From contig NYTH01000015.1 of the NCBI GenBank assembly GCA_002683405.1, positions 43,949-107,948 on the forward strand: a DNA stretch of 64,000 bases, written 5' to 3'. The DNA is from Salinisphaeraceae bacterium. GTDB lineage: Bacteria; Pseudomonadota; Gammaproteobacteria; Nevskiales; Salinisphaeraceae. Position numbers and translations under genes: made by a program. The notes under the pieces were generated by a model. The model searched no databases. It was not told where the DNA came from and saw nothing but the letters and a program-made list of their open reading frames with translations. Each line of letters opens with the position of its first letter. Position 1 is the first letter of the stretch. Below are positions 46,032 to 58,309 of this stretch, piece by piece.

Positions 46032-47888
46032 CTAGACCGGCAGTGTTTGCAGACGACGCTGACGTCCGTACACCAGGTTGGCCAGCGCCCGCGTACCGAT
46101 TATTGCGGTGAACATGGAGGTGACAATGCCGATCGACAGCGTCACGGCAAACCCCTTGATGGGGCCGGTGCCAAAGCCGAACAGCACCAGCGCCGCGATC
46201 AGCGTGGTCACATTGGCATCTGCGATGGACGTGAACGCCTTGTCATAGCCGGCGGCGATGGCGGATTGCGGTGAATTGCCGGCGTCCAGCTCTTCGCGGA
46301 TACGCTCGAAAATGAGCACATTGGCATCCACCGCCATGCCGACCGTCAGCACAATGCCGGCAATGCCGGGGAGCGTCAGCGTCGCCTGCAGCAGCGACAG
46401 CGCGGCCACGATAAGCACCAGATTGGTCAGCAGCGCTACATCGGCGAACAGGCCGAACACGCGGTAGTAGATGGCCATGAAGACGATCACGAACAGAAAA
46501 CCGGCGATGACGGCCGTGCGGCCCTGACGGATATTGTCCGCGCCCAGGCTGGGGCCGACCGTGCGCTCCTCGACGATTTCCACCGGCGCTTTCAGCGCAC
46601 CCGCGCGCAGCAGAAGCGCCAGGTCGTGCGCCTCGTTGCTCGACAGGCCCGTGGTCTGGAAACGCTTGCCGAACACGCCGCGAATGGTCGCCACGCTGAT
46701 CACTTCCTGGATCTTGCGCTTCTCGCGGATTTCCTCGCCGTCCTCGTAGCGGGTTTCGATCTTGTTCTCGACAAACAGCACCGCCATGGGGTCGCCCACG
46801 TGCCGCGAGGTGGTGTCGAACATCTTCTTGGCGGCCGCGCCGTCCAGCGTCACGAACACGGCGGGCGATCCACTCTGCTGGTCAAAACCGGCGGAGGCGT
46901 CGACCAGCTGATCACCCGAGGCAATGATGTCCTCGACCAGCAGCACCGGTTCGCCGTCCCGACTGTAGAACAGGTCGGTCCCGGCCGGCGCAACGCCAGT
47001 GCGGGCGGCATCCTGGGCGCTCTGATCCTTGGCGACCAGCCGATATTCCAGCGTGGCCGTCTTGCCCAGCAGGCGCTTGGCCTCGGCGGTGTCCTGCACG
47101 CCCGGCAGTTCCACGACGATTCGGTCGGCGCCCTGGCGCTGTACCAGCGGCTCGGCGACGCCCAGTTCGTTCACGCGATTGCGCAGGGTCGTGAGATTCT
47201 GCTCCAGCGCCAGGTCCTGAATGCGCGTGATCTCCTGCTCGCGCAGCGTCGCCTCAATCAGCAGCGGCTCATCCGGGACGCTGGAAAACTGCAGTTCCGA
47301 GGTGAACTCACCGCGCAGCAGATCGAGCGCTTCATCCATCGACGATTCGTTGGGGAACAGCAGCCGCACGCTGTCGCCCTCGCGGAAGGCCCGGCTGTAG
47401 CGCACCGTCTCGTCGCGCAGCAGGCGGGGCAGATCCTTCGCGTAGCGGTCATAGGTCTTGTCGAAGACCTCCTGCATATCGACCTCAAGCAGGAAGTGCA
47501 CGCCGCCCCGCAGATCCAGGCCGAGCGACATGGGCCGGGCGTTCAGAGCGCGCAGCCACCCGGGCGTGCTGGGCGCCAGGTTCAGCGCGACGATATAGTC
47601 GTTACCCAGCTCCCGCTTGAGCAGGTCAGCCGCCTTGAGCTGCGCGGAAGAGGATTCCAGGCGCGCCAGCAGGCGGCCCTCCTCGAAACTCACACCGTCC
47701 AGGGTAATTCCCGCGCCGCTGAGTATGCTTTCCACGCGGCCACTGAGCGATTCGCTCATGGTGCCGCCCTGCTCGCGCGAGACCTGCACCGCAGGCTGCT
47801 CGGGAAACAGGTTGGGCAGGGCGTATAGGCCGCCGATCAGCAGGACTGCGGCGACCAGCAGGTATTTCCAGAGCGGATATCGATTCAT
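46032..47888 (-). CDS. secD: protein translocase subunit SecD
   Basis: 618 residues from the ATG at 47888. N-terminal membrane helix, the P1 head and base (SLGLDLRGGVHFLLEVD), and the C-terminal membrane block (VGMAVDANVLIFERIREE, FGTGPIKGFAVTLSIGI). It forms a complex with SecF and YajC. The gene is preceded by yajC. Confidence 0.97.
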   Translation of the reverse strand: MNRYPLWKYLLVAAVLLIGGLYALPNLFPEQPAVQVSREQGGTMSESLSGRVESILSGAGITLDGVSFEEGRLLARLESSSAQLKAADLLKRELGNDYIVALNLAPSTPGWLRALNARPMSLGLDLRGGVHFLLEVDMQEVFDKTYDRYAKDLPRLLRDETVRYSRAFREGDSVRLLFPNESSMDEALDLLRGEFTSELQFSSVPDEPLLIEATLREQEITRIQDLALEQNLTTLRNRVNELGVAEPLVQRQGADRIVVELPGVQDTAEAKRLLGKTATLEYRLVAKDQSAQDAARTGVAPAGTDLFYSRDGEPVLLVEDIIASGDQLVDASAGFDQQSGSPAVFVTLDGAAAKKMFDTTSRHVGDPMAVLFVENKIETRYEDGEEIREKRKIQEVISVATIRGVFGKRFQTTGLSSNEAHDLALLLRAGALKAPVEIVEERTVGPSLGADNIRQGRTAVIAGFLFVIVFMAIYYRVFGLFADVALLTNLVLIVAALSLLQATLTLPGIAGIVLTVGMAVDANVLIFERIREELDAGNSPQSAIAAGYDKAFTSIADANVTTLIAALVLFGFGTGPIKGFAVTLSIGIVTSMFTAIIGTRALANLVYGRQRRLQTLPV

Positions 47889-47914
47889 GGGACCCGGCAA
47901 TCTGCGTGGATGAT

Positions 47915-48244
47915 CTAGAGCGAACCCAGCGTACCCTTGGGCACCACGCTGGATATCGAGCTCTTCTGGACGGTGACGTTCACGTTCTCGGAAACTTCAA
48001 GCAGTAAAAAGTTCTCGCCGACTTCCCGAACCTTGCCGCCCAGACCGCCCTGGGTCACGACCTCGTTGCCTTTCTCGATGCTCTCGATGAGCTGCTTGTG
48101 CTCCTTCTGCCGCTTCATCTGCGGGCGGATGATCATGAAGTACATGAACAGAAAGAACAGGCCCAGCATGATGAGCGTGGGCATGATGCCCGCGCCCTGC
48201 GGCGCCGCCTGCTGTGCGTGCGCAGGAGAAATGAAGAAATCCAT
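47915..48244 (-). CDS. yajC: Sec translocon accessory subunit YajC
   Basis: 109 residues. One membrane helix (about 20-40, MPTLIMLGLFFLFMYFMIIRPQ) followed by a short cytoplasmic beta domain (GNEVVTQGGLGGKVREV). It joins SecDF in the holotranslocon. The ATG at 48244 has AGAGGA upstream. The gene lies between tgt and secD. Confidence 0.96.
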   Translation of the reverse strand: MDFFISPAHAQQAAPQGAGIMPTLIMLGLFFLFMYFMIIRPQMKRQKEHKQLIESIEKGNEVVTQGGLGGKVREVGENFLLLEVSENVNVTVQKSSISSVVPKGTLGSL

Positions 48245-48409
48245 TGGCAAATCCTCTGAATGAAACGCCGGCGCCACCCCGTAAGCAAGGCGCTGGCCTG
48301 AAGGCTGCCCTGAATGACGGCGGCGCGCCCGCGCCGCGGTTCAAGGGCCGCGCATTATGCCAGCCAGCCGATGGCGCAACCAGCACGGCCACCGCAACAC
48401 GGAGCGCGG

Positions 48410-51103
<2,694 letters not shown>

Positions 51104-51184
51104 TAAGACGCCGCGCCGGTGGTCATGAATTCTTGATCCGCCTGCGCCACACTCCGAAACGCAACACGGGCAGAGCAGTCATTC

Positions 51185-51931
51185 ATGCAGACCTGGGCCG
51201 TTTACAGCCTCAAAGGTGGGGTGGGCAAGACCACCACCGCCGTCAATCTTGCCTGGGAAGCGGCGCGTGCCGGCCACTATGTGCTGCTTTGGGATCTGGA
51301 CCCGCAGGCAGCCGCCAGCTGGTATCTGCGCGCGGACGCAGACGACGCACCCCGGGCCAAGAAACTGCTCAAGGGCAAGGCGCCGCTGGGCCGCTTTGTC
51401 AGTCACACCGCCTACGATCGGCTGGATGTGATTACTGCCCACAGCAGCATGCGGCACATGGACCGGCTGCTCGACGGCGACAGCAAACCGGATCGCGTGT
51501 TGCGTCGCATGATCGAGCCTTTCGGCGAAGACTATTCGCTGCTTCTGCTGGATTGCCCACCCAGCATGTCGCGGCTGGCCGAATCGATCCTGAAGGCCGC
51601 CGACCTGATGATCGTGCCCACCGTGCCCACTACGCTGTCCTTACGCGCGCTGGAACAGGTTCGCGCGTTTGCCGAGCGCAACGATTTCGACCCCGGGGCC
51701 ATTCGCCCATTGCTGAGTCTGGCCGATCGCCGAAAGAACCTGCACAAGCAGATCCTGGAAACCGACGCGCCCGTCCTGGACAACCGCCTGTCGGTCTTTA
51801 TTTCCTATACCAGCGACGTCGAGCGCATGGGAGAGCAGCAGGCCCCGGTCAGCTGTTTCGCGCCCCGCTCCGCCGGTGCAAGGCAATTCCAGGCCCTCTG
51901 GCGCGAACTCAGCAAACGCCAGAACCTGTAG
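51185..51931 (+). CDS. ParA/MinD-type ATPase next to the type VI locus
   Basis: 248 residues. Deviant Walker A KGGVGKTT (from Lys10), Walker A' WDLDPQAAAS, and Walker B LLLDCPPS mark the ParA family. ATP-bound ParA proteins position DNA or protein cargoes. No parB or parS-like site is visible and no replication genes are near. It lies about 80 bases after dacB and converges with tssL, so it may act in placing the secretion apparatus; this is inference only. A chromosomal or relict-plasmid origin is an alternative. Confidence 0.85.
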   Translation: MQTWAVYSLKGGVGKTTTAVNLAWEAARAGHYVLLWDLDPQAAASWYLRADADDAPRAKKLLKGKAPLGRFVSHTAYDRLDVITAHSSMRHMDRLLDGDSKPDRVLRRMIEPFGEDYSLLLLDCPPSMSRLAESILKAADLMIVPTVPTTLSLRALEQVRAFAERNDFDPGAIRPLLSLADRRKNLHKQILETDAPVLDNRLSVFISYTSDVERMGEQQAPVSCFAPRSAGARQFQALWRELSKRQNL

Positions 51932-51964
51932 CCGCGCGCCTAGGGCGTGTTGACAATGACCGCC

Positions 51965-52711
51965 CTAGGGCAGCGTGATGCGCAGATGGGCATGTTCCGC
52001 CGGCGTCTGAATGACCGGTGTTTCCAGCGCAACCACCTGCCGGGTCTGCGCCGTCAGCCGCGTCTCCAGAAACTTGTAGGTCCCCAGGGCCATTAAAGCC
52101 GCTATCGAGGCGATGGCCCAGATCGGCGTGCGGCTGCGTAACGCGTTGGCCACCCGGTCGGGCGGCGCCGCGTGGGGCGCAAAGCCGCGCGGATGACCGC
52201 GCAGCGAACCGATATCCTCACCCAGTCGCGCGCACTCATCCTGCCAGCCGCGGACATCCCCCAGCCGATACCGGCCCTGGAACCCCAGCAGCAGGCAGAC
52301 ATGCATCACTTCCAGCACATCCAGTCGCTCGGCGCCCTGGCGTCGCAGCCGGTCGAGTTGCTCGAAGAAGTGCTCACCGGCCAACTGGTCGTCAAACCAT
52401 TCGAGCTGCAGGGGCTGCAGGGCCCATTCGTCGCGGCCCGGCAGGCCGGATGCCAGCACGGTTTCGTCCAGCAGCGCGCAGTAGGCGTAGCGCGCCAGCC
52501 GTATATCTTCCGCGTCAGCCCCGGCCCGACCGGCGTCGGCTTCGAACTGATCCAGAATGACGCGCACCACAGGGCGCAGCGACATGGCGTCTTCCACCTG
52601 CCAGCTCTCGCGCAGCCTGACGACCAGACGAAATCCCTCGCACAGACAATCGGTCAGCGATGGTTGCCGCAGCATTTCCCGTCCTGCCCGTTCCAGCCGA
52701 GCCGCGTTCAT
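51965..52711 (-). CDS. tssL: type VI secretion protein TssL (DotU/IcmH)
   Basis: 248 residues. The cytoplasmic DotU helical domain is followed by a C-terminal membrane helix (about 210-230, PIWAIASIAALMALGTYKF). The sequence ends soon after the helix, so no peptidoglycan-binding domain is attached. TssL is part of the TssJLM membrane complex. The start overlaps the tssK stop by four bases. Confidence 0.92.
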   Translation of the reverse strand: MNAARLERAGREMLRQPSLTDCLCEGFRLVVRLRESWQVEDAMSLRPVVRVILDQFEADAGRAGADAEDIRLARYAYCALLDETVLASGLPGRDEWALQPLQLEWFDDQLAGEHFFEQLDRLRRQGAERLDVLEVMHVCLLLGFQGRYRLGDVRGWQDECARLGEDIGSLRGHPRGFAPHAAPPDRVANALRSRTPIWAIASIAALMALGTYKFLETRLTAQTRQVVALETPVIQTPAEHAHLRITLP

Positions 52712-54057
52712 GCCGTCACCGCAAGCAGTTCCATTTCGACGTCGTTTACCGCTTTTGGCACGTAAATCGTCACCGATCGCGACTTGATCATTCGATCAAA
52801 CAGCGGGCCGCTGCGCTCCAGCTCGAAATAGAAGTGGCCCGGACGCACGGGAATAGCGGTCGGCGCCTTGGGCAGGTAGGCCAACGGCACCGCGGGCAGG
52901 GCCGACATCACGCAGGCCTGCACATCGTCGGGAGCGCCCACCTTGAAGCGCTGCGGCACGGCAGCAACCAGATCGGCGGCCGGCATGGGCGCCGAAACAG
53001 ACAGGTAGAACGCGGTTTTTTCGTCGATGGCGTCGGACTCCAGCCGTCCGTTGTGGAAGCCGGGTGCGCGTTCCGCGAGCGGAATACCGATGTGCCGGTC
53101 CGATATGACTGCCCCCAGGCTGGCGCGAATCATCGACATGACAGTTCGGATGGCCGCTTCCGGCTGACCGTGATCATAAACCGGCAGATCCCTCAGGCTC
53201 TGCGACGACGAGAAGGCCATCAGGCCCGCCGCGGTCTCGAGCAGCCCCTGAAACAGCCGCTCCGGCGGCAGGTCGGGATGGGCCAGCAAATGCGTCAGCC
53301 GGGCAAAGCTGGTGTTGACCGTATGCAGCAGCCAGTAGGCGGCCGCGTCCCGGGCGCGAAAATCGGTGCTGCCTGCCTCCGAGAAGCGCTGCTGTCCCTG
53401 CAGCGCGTCGGCCTTGACCTGTAACGCGTCGAGCACCTGCCGAAGGGCCCGGAGCAGCCGCGGCGATGCCGCGACGTGCAACAGCGGCGGCAGAAAATCG
53501 GGATCCAGCAGAAAGCCGCCAGCCGCCGCCCGCTTGACGCGCGCAATTGGCAGACAGTCGAATTCACCTCGCGGCACCAACTCCGAAAGAAGCAGACACT
53601 GTTTTTCGAGATACTGGATGTCGGCCGGTTCGGCGTCGCTCAGGCAGTCCACACTGCGCGCGTCGATACCGCGGTAGCGGGACACGGGCGGGCCGGCGGC
53701 CGGCGCGTCGGCGAGGTTGCTGGCCTGCAGCCGGAGTCGCGGCAGTGCCGCATACACCAGCATGCTTTCGGACTGGTCCGGAAAGCAGTCCAGCTCCAGC
53801 GCTCCGGGCAGGCTGTCCGGGCCAGGCGCTTCGTAGTCTTCGCCATCCGGGAAAACGCCGGCCAGCCGGCTGACCCGCAGCACGCCGTGCCCCAGCGCGT
53901 CTTCGTCAACCTCAAGCGCGCGCAGGCCCCAGTAGTGCGGATGCAGATCGGCGCGGGCGCCCCGCAGTCGCGCATCATGATATGCATCCTGCGACTGAAA
54001 ATGCTGCGGCCGCAGAAACAGCCCCTCGCCCCAGAGAACGCGCCTGTGCTTGCTCAT
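52708..54057 (-). CDS. tssK: type VI secretion baseplate protein TssK
   Basis: 449 residues, normal length. VLWGEGLFLRPQHFQSQDAYHD at the start is diagnostic. TssK trimers link the baseplate (TssFGE) to the TssJLM membrane complex. It is divergent from the TPR lipoprotein/tssB operon. Confidence 0.95.
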   Translation of the reverse strand: MSKHRRVLWGEGLFLRPQHFQSQDAYHDARLRGARADLHPHYWGLRALEVDEDALGHGVLRVSRLAGVFPDGEDYEAPGPDSLPGALELDCFPDQSESMLVYAALPRLRLQASNLADAPAAGPPVSRYRGIDARSVDCLSDAEPADIQYLEKQCLLLSELVPRGEFDCLPIARVKRAAAGGFLLDPDFLPPLLHVAASPRLLRALRQVLDALQVKADALQGQQRFSEAGSTDFRARDAAAYWLLHTVNTSFARLTHLLAHPDLPPERLFQGLLETAAGLMAFSSSQSLRDLPVYDHGQPEAAIRTVMSMIRASLGAVISDRHIGIPLAERAPGFHNGRLESDAIDEKTAFYLSVSAPMPAADLVAAVPQRFKVGAPDDVQACVMSALPAVPLAYLPKAPTAIPVRPGHFYFELERSGPLFDRMIKSRSVTIYVPKAVNDVEMELLAVTA

Positions 54058-54500
54058 TGTCGAACCTGCTCGTCATGGTGTGGTGCCCATGTCCGCAGCC
54101 CCGCTGCGGCGGCATTACGGATTCGAGTATAGCCCTGCGGCGTCGAGCCCGGGCAAGTGCCGGATCCGACCAGGCGGTGACGAGCAGCCTGACGCTGACC
54201 TGGCGCCGATCGACCTGACGTTCCACGAGACAGGTCGCGCAGTGGGACGACCAACCGGCGTTATGCCCTTGAATCACGGCGCTTTCTGGCCGCGAGACGC
54301 GATGCGCCGCAGGCGGAATCGATGCCGGCCCACCACCCTCCGGCGCGCGGAAAGGTCAGCCCTAATACGGGTCCGCCGCGCGAATGGAGCGGCGCAGGCG
54401 CCCGACGGACGGCAGCAAAAAAGTTTGTGCCCGCTGTTCGAATGTTTTATAGATACCGCCACGAGCTTACGCACCACGGGCTCAATTCCGGCTCACCGGA
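54058..54500. other. divergent control region of the type VI locus
   Basis: About 440 bases between tssK and the lipoprotein gene. Small ORFs here have no family likeness and I do not call a gene. A candidate promoter towards the lipoprotein/tssB operon lies at 54425-54453. Towards tssK there is AGTATA (54126-54131, TATACT on the minus strand) with TTGCCC 19 bases away, a weak pair. I saw no sigma-54 type -24/-12 element. Confidence 0.55.
54425..54453 (+). promoter_or_regulatory. candidate promoter of the tssB operon
   Basis: TTGTGC (54425-54430), 17 bases, TATAGA (54448-54453), about 48 bases before the lipoprotein ATG. An A/T-rich stretch (AAAAAAGTTT) lies just upstream. The match is moderate. 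Confidence 0.35.
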
Positions 54501-55190
54501 ATGAGTGACAACATGAGCGACTTGAGAGCAGCACCCCTGTGCCTGGCGGTCTTCCTGACTGCCGGAACCCTGTTCGGCCTGACCGGCTGCGCCACCCGTG
54601 GCGAGGGCGAACTGGCCGAAGCAGGCCAATCCACCGATAGCAGTGACGCGCTCGTCCGTGAAGCCGGCTTCGCCTATCAGTCGGGCGATACGGTCCGCAC
54701 CGTCACCCTGCTGGAGCAGGCCGCCGTTTCGGATCCGGCCGCCCTCGAACCCTGGTTGCGACTGGCCCAGGTTCATTTTGAAACAGGCGATTTCAACGCC
54801 GCATTGGCGGCCTCGCACGAGGTCCTGGCCCGCCGCAACAATCACCACAGTGCGCGCAGCATTGCCGCGGTCAGTGCCTTGCGTATTGCCAACGCGCAGC
54901 TGGCCCTGCTGCAGAAGCAGGCAAGGCTGCAGGGCTCGGTTCGCGAGGAAGCCGAGCTTCTCAGCACGAACCTGACGCGACTTCTGCACAGCGAACGCCT
55001 CGTGCCGCGCAGCGAGCCCAGCATCATGATCCCCGCCGAGCCTCGCTCCCGTAGCCGACCGCCGGCCGCCCGCCGCGGCGATCGGGTAGCGCGTTCACCG
55101 TCGCCGCAACGCCGCAGCGAGTCTACGACCGACGACGGTGACGGAAGTCCTTTCAATCCATTCGAGACTCTGCAGTCTCTTCCGCACTAG
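54501..55190 (+). CDS. type VI-associated TPR-like lipoprotein
   Basis: 229 residues. A lipoprotein signal with lipobox LTGC places the lipidated Cys at 30 (counting from 54501; an ATG at 54513 would shorten this by four). Residues about 50-130 look like TPR helices (VREAGFAYQSGDTVRTVTLLEQ, LRLAQVHFETGDFNAALAAS). The C-terminal 60 residues are Arg/Ser/Pro-rich and probably disordered. It heads the tssBC operon, the place where some clusters have tssJ, but it does not look like the transthyretin-fold TssJ. It may be an extra outer-membrane component. Confidence 0.75.
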   Translation: MSDNMSDLRAAPLCLAVFLTAGTLFGLTGCATRGEGELAEAGQSTDSSDALVREAGFAYQSGDTVRTVTLLEQAAVSDPAALEPWLRLAQVHFETGDFNAALAASHEVLARRNNHHSARSIAAVSALRIANAQLALLQKQARLQGSVREEAELLSTNLTRLLHSERLVPRSEPSIMIPAEPRSRSRPPAARRGDRVARSPSPQRRSESTTDDGDGSPFNPFETLQSLPH

Positions 55191-55199
55191 GACATCGAT

Positions 55200-55703
55200 A
55201 TGGCCAAGAGCAACAGTATTCAAAAGCGCCTGGAGAAAGTGCGCCCGCCGCGCGTGCAGTTGACCTACGACATAGAGAAAGGCGACGCCATCGAGCAGAA
55301 GGAGCTGCCGTTCGTGCTGGGCGCGCTGTCTGACCTGCGCGGGCAGTCGGACAAGCCGCAGCCAAAGCTGCGCGACAGGAAATTCGTCAACTGCGACATG
55401 GACAACTTCGACGATGTCATGCGGGGCCTCGCGCCGCGTGCCCGCTTCAACGTGCCCAACCGGCTGACCGACGAGGAAGGCGAAGTGCATGTAGAGCTGG
55501 CCTTCAACAGCATGGATGACTTTCGGCCGGAATCCGTCGCCGAGCAGTTCGAGCCGCTGCGGCGGCTGGTCGAGGCGCGCCGACGGCTGGCGGAGCTTCG
55601 CAACAAGCTGGTCAGCAACGACAAGCTGGAAGACGCGCTTGCCGACGCCTTGAACAACAGCGATCAGCTCGACAGCCGTCGCGATGATCGCGACGACGCC
55701 TGA
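55200..55703 (+). CDS. tssB: type VI sheath small subunit TssB (VipA)
   Basis: 167 residues. SIQKRLEKVRPPRVQLTYDIE and VLGALSDLRGQSD are family signatures. TssB pairs with TssC to form the contractile sheath. AGGA lies before the ATG, and tssC follows 14 bases later. Confidence 0.96.
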   Translation: MAKSNSIQKRLEKVRPPRVQLTYDIEKGDAIEQKELPFVLGALSDLRGQSDKPQPKLRDRKFVNCDMDNFDDVMRGLAPRARFNVPNRLTDEEGEVHVELAFNSMDDFRPESVAEQFEPLRRLVEARRRLAELRNKLVSNDKLEDALADALNNSDQLDSRRDDRDDA

Positions 55704-55717
55704 TCAGGGAGACCCCA

Positions 55718-57211
55718 ATGGACGCGACTCAAGCTACGACTGCATCCACAGAATACGCAAACGACAGCTCGGAAAACCTACTGGACCGGATTATCGAGGA
55801 GAGCCGAATCGCGCGATCGGAGGACGAGCATGTGCACGCGCGCGACATCCTCAACGAGCTCATGCAGCAGGTACTGGACGGTACCGTTGTGGTGTCCGAC
55901 AACCTCGGCGCCACGCTGGATGCCCGCGTGGCGGAAATGGACGAACTCATTTCCGCGCAGCTCAACGAAATTCTGCACGCCCCGGGCTTTCAGCAGCTGG
56001 AAAGCGCCTGGCGCGGGCTGCACTACCTGTGCGCGCAGACCTCCACGTCATCGCTGCTCAAGATCAAGCTGCTTTCAGTGACCCGCGACGAACTCAACCG
56101 CGATTTCCGGAGTGCGGTGGACTTTGACCAGAGCGCCCTGTTCAAGAAAATCTACGAAGAAGAGTTCGGCACGTTCGGCGGCGCGCCCTTCGCGGCGCTG
56201 ATTGGCGACTTTGAAATCACGCGCCAGCCGGCCGACATGCAGTTCCTTGAACAGATGTCGCACGTGGCGGCGGCCGCTCACGCCCCCTTCATTGCCGCCG
56301 CCTCGCCGGAACTGTTCGGCTTCGATACGTTCACCGATCTCGGCCGGCCACGCGACCTGAGCAAGGTGTTTGATACGGTCGAGTACGCCAAGTGGAATTC
56401 ACTGCGCCAGTCCGAGGACGCCCGCTATATCGGCCTGACCCTCCCGCGCTTTCTGGGGCGGCTGCCGTACGACCCCAAGGACGGCACGGCCGTCGAGGGC
56501 TTCAATTTTGTGGAGGATGTCGACGGGAGTGACCACGGGCGTTACCTGTGGTGCAACAGCGCCTACGCCTTTGGCGCGCGGCTGACGGCCGCGTTCGAGT
56601 CCTTCGGCTGGTGTGCGGCGATTCGCGGCGTTGAAGGCGGCGGACTGGTCGAAGACCTGCCGACCCACAGCTTCAAGACGGACGATGGCGAAATCGCGCT
56701 GAAATGCCCCACGGAGATTTCCATTACCGATCGTCGCGAGAAGGAGCTGAGCGATCTCGGACTGATTCCGCTGGTGCACTGCAAGAACGCCGACTACGCC
56801 GCCTTCTTCGGCACGCAGTCGGTTCAGAAGCCGGGCAAGTACAACAGCGAGGCAGCCAACGCCAACGCCATGCTGTCGTCCCAGCTTCAGTACATCTTCG
56901 CGGTATCCCGCATCTCGCATTACCTGAAGGCGATGATGCGGGACAAGGTTGGCAGCTTTGCCGCCGCAAGCAGCGTCGAGACGTTCCTGAACGACTGGAT
57001 TACGCAGTACGTCCTGCTGGACGACAACGCCACGCAGGAAGCCAAGGCCCAGTTTCCGCTTCGGGAGGCCTCGATTCGCGTATCCGAGGTGCCGGGCAAG
57101 CCGGGCGCCTATCGCGCCGTCGCGTTCCTGCGCCCGCACTACCAACTGGACGAGTTATCGGTTTCGCTCCGGCTCGTCGCTGAATTGCCGGCGTCGGCAA
57201 GAGCGTCCTGA
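55718..57211 (+). CDS. tssC: type VI sheath large subunit TssC (VipB)
   Basis: 497 residues. ISAQLNEILHAPGFQQLESAWRGL, FGAPF-like GGAPFAALIGDFE, RFLGRLPYDPKDGT, SHYLKAMMRDK and the ClpV-region features match TssC. GGGAGA lies before the ATG at 55718. Confidence 0.97.
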   Translation: MDATQATTASTEYANDSSENLLDRIIEESRIARSEDEHVHARDILNELMQQVLDGTVVVSDNLGATLDARVAEMDELISAQLNEILHAPGFQQLESAWRGLHYLCAQTSTSSLLKIKLLSVTRDELNRDFRSAVDFDQSALFKKIYEEEFGTFGGAPFAALIGDFEITRQPADMQFLEQMSHVAAAAHAPFIAAASPELFGFDTFTDLGRPRDLSKVFDTVEYAKWNSLRQSEDARYIGLTLPRFLGRLPYDPKDGTAVEGFNFVEDVDGSDHGRYLWCNSAYAFGARLTAAFESFGWCAAIRGVEGGGLVEDLPTHSFKTDDGEIALKCPTEISITDRREKELSDLGLIPLVHCKNADYAAFFGTQSVQKPGKYNSEAANANAMLSSQLQYIFAVSRISHYLKAMMRDKVGSFAAASSVETFLNDWITQYVLLDDNATQEAKAQFPLREASIRVSEVPGKPGAYRAVAFLRPHYQLDELSVSLRLVAELPASARAS

Positions 57212-57256
57212 TTCCTGACCGGGTCGCACCACCACCACCCATGATTGAGAGCAGCC

Positions 57257-57760
57257 ATGAAAGACATTTACATCAAGTTCGACCGCCCGGGCATCAAGGG
57301 CGAATCGCAGGACAAGGACCACGCCGACTGGATCGAGGCGCATACCTGGCACCACCGAATCCTGCAGCCCAAATCGGCGACCGCCTCCAGTTCCGGCGGG
57401 CATACCGCCGAGCGCTGTGAACATGAGGACATGGTGTTCACCAAGGACCTCGATGTGGTCAGCCCTCAGCTCTACCAGTGCTGCTCGGGTGGCGTGACCT
57501 TTGCCAAGGTGACCGTAGAGTTCTATCGCGCCGACGGCGACGGGCGCCGCGTGAAATACCTCGACATACAGCTCAAGGACGCCATCATTTCCGACGTCGC
57601 CCCGTCGGTGGAAGCCGAAGGCATTCCCACCGAGACGCTGTCGCTCAAGTACGCCGCCATACAGTGGCAATACACGCAGCAGAAGATCGGCGGTGGCGCT
57701 GGCGGCAGTTCGCAGGGCGCGTGGAGCCTGACCAAGAACGACAAGACCTTCGCGTCCTGA
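57257..57760 (+). CDS. hcp: type VI tube protein Hcp (TssD)
   Basis: 167 residues from the ATG at 57257 (57245 is an in-frame alternative). KDIYIKFDRPGIKGESQDKDH is the Hcp1 family start, with SGGVTFAKVTVEFYRADG and LKYAAIQWQY later. Hcp hexamers stack into the inner tube and are secreted. A stable hairpin follows the gene. Confidence 0.94.
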   Translation: MKDIYIKFDRPGIKGESQDKDHADWIEAHTWHHRILQPKSATASSSGGHTAERCEHEDMVFTKDLDVVSPQLYQCCSGGVTFAKVTVEFYRADGDGRRVKYLDIQLKDAIISDVAPSVEAEGIPTETLSLKYAAIQWQYTQQKIGGGAGGSSQGAWSLTKNDKTFAS

Positions 57761-57771
57761 GTAACGGCAGT

Positions 57772-57797
57772 CGACGGGCTCGGCGACGGGCCCGTCG
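57772..57797. repeat. hairpin between hcp and tssE
   Basis: An 8-bp perfect stem CGACGGGC (57772-57779) and GCCCGTCG (57790-57797) with a ten-base loop, no T-run. It may stabilise the hcp message or reduce read-through to tssE. Confidence 0.5.
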
Positions 57798-57818
57798 GCT
57801 CAACCGTTCGCAGTATTC

Positions 57819-58304
57819 ATGCACGGCCCCACTTCATCGTTCCTCGATCGGCTGATCAGTCCGGACACGGCCGGGCATACGCGCAGCTCGGATTCGCCTC
57901 TGCGCCGTCTGGAACACCTGAAGCGATCGGTCGCCTGCGACCTCGAGAATCTGTTGAACACCCGTCTGGCCCTGCGCAGCGAAGTGCTCGAGGACTACCC
58001 CGAGTGCCGGCAATCGGTGATCAACTACGGGCTGAGAGACTTTTCCTGGATGAGCCTGACCAGCAGCCCGGATCGCAACCGGATATGCAGGGCGCTGGAG
58101 GCGGCCGTAAGCATTCACGAACCGAGGCTTGCAGCAGTCGAGGCGCTCCTGGAAACCGACCGCACCACGCCCAACCGCCTGCACTTCTGCATCAGCGCGC
58201 TGCTCGTGGTTCCGCCCCTGAGTGAGAGCGTCAGCTTCGACGCCCTGTTCGAGCCGGCCCGCATGGCGTACTCGGTCACGCGCAGCGAGTCCCGCGCCGC
58301 CTGA
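57819..58304 (+). CDS. tssE: type VI baseplate protein TssE (gp25-like)
   Basis: 161 residues. SFLDRLISP, DLENLLNTR and the SVINYGLRDFSWMS region are the gp25-like signatures. It forms the wedge of the baseplate with TssF and TssG. The ribosome site is weak. Confidence 0.93.
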   Translation: MHGPTSSFLDRLISPDTAGHTRSSDSPLRRLEHLKRSVACDLENLLNTRLALRSEVLEDYPECRQSVINYGLRDFSWMSLTSSPDRNRICRALEAAVSIHEPRLAAVEALLETDRTTPNRLHFCISALLVVPPLSESVSFDALFEPARMAYSVTRSESRAA

Positions 58305-58309
58305 TCATC

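Noticed and set aside
53975..54508. Small frames in the tssK/lipoprotein gap considered as tssJ
   Set aside because: None has a lipobox or a TssJ-like beta-sandwich pattern, and they overlap each other on both strands.
57212..57256. CACCACCACCACCC run upstream of hcp as a repeat or regulatory element
   Set aside because: Too short and simple; it looks like chance in a GC-rich spacer.
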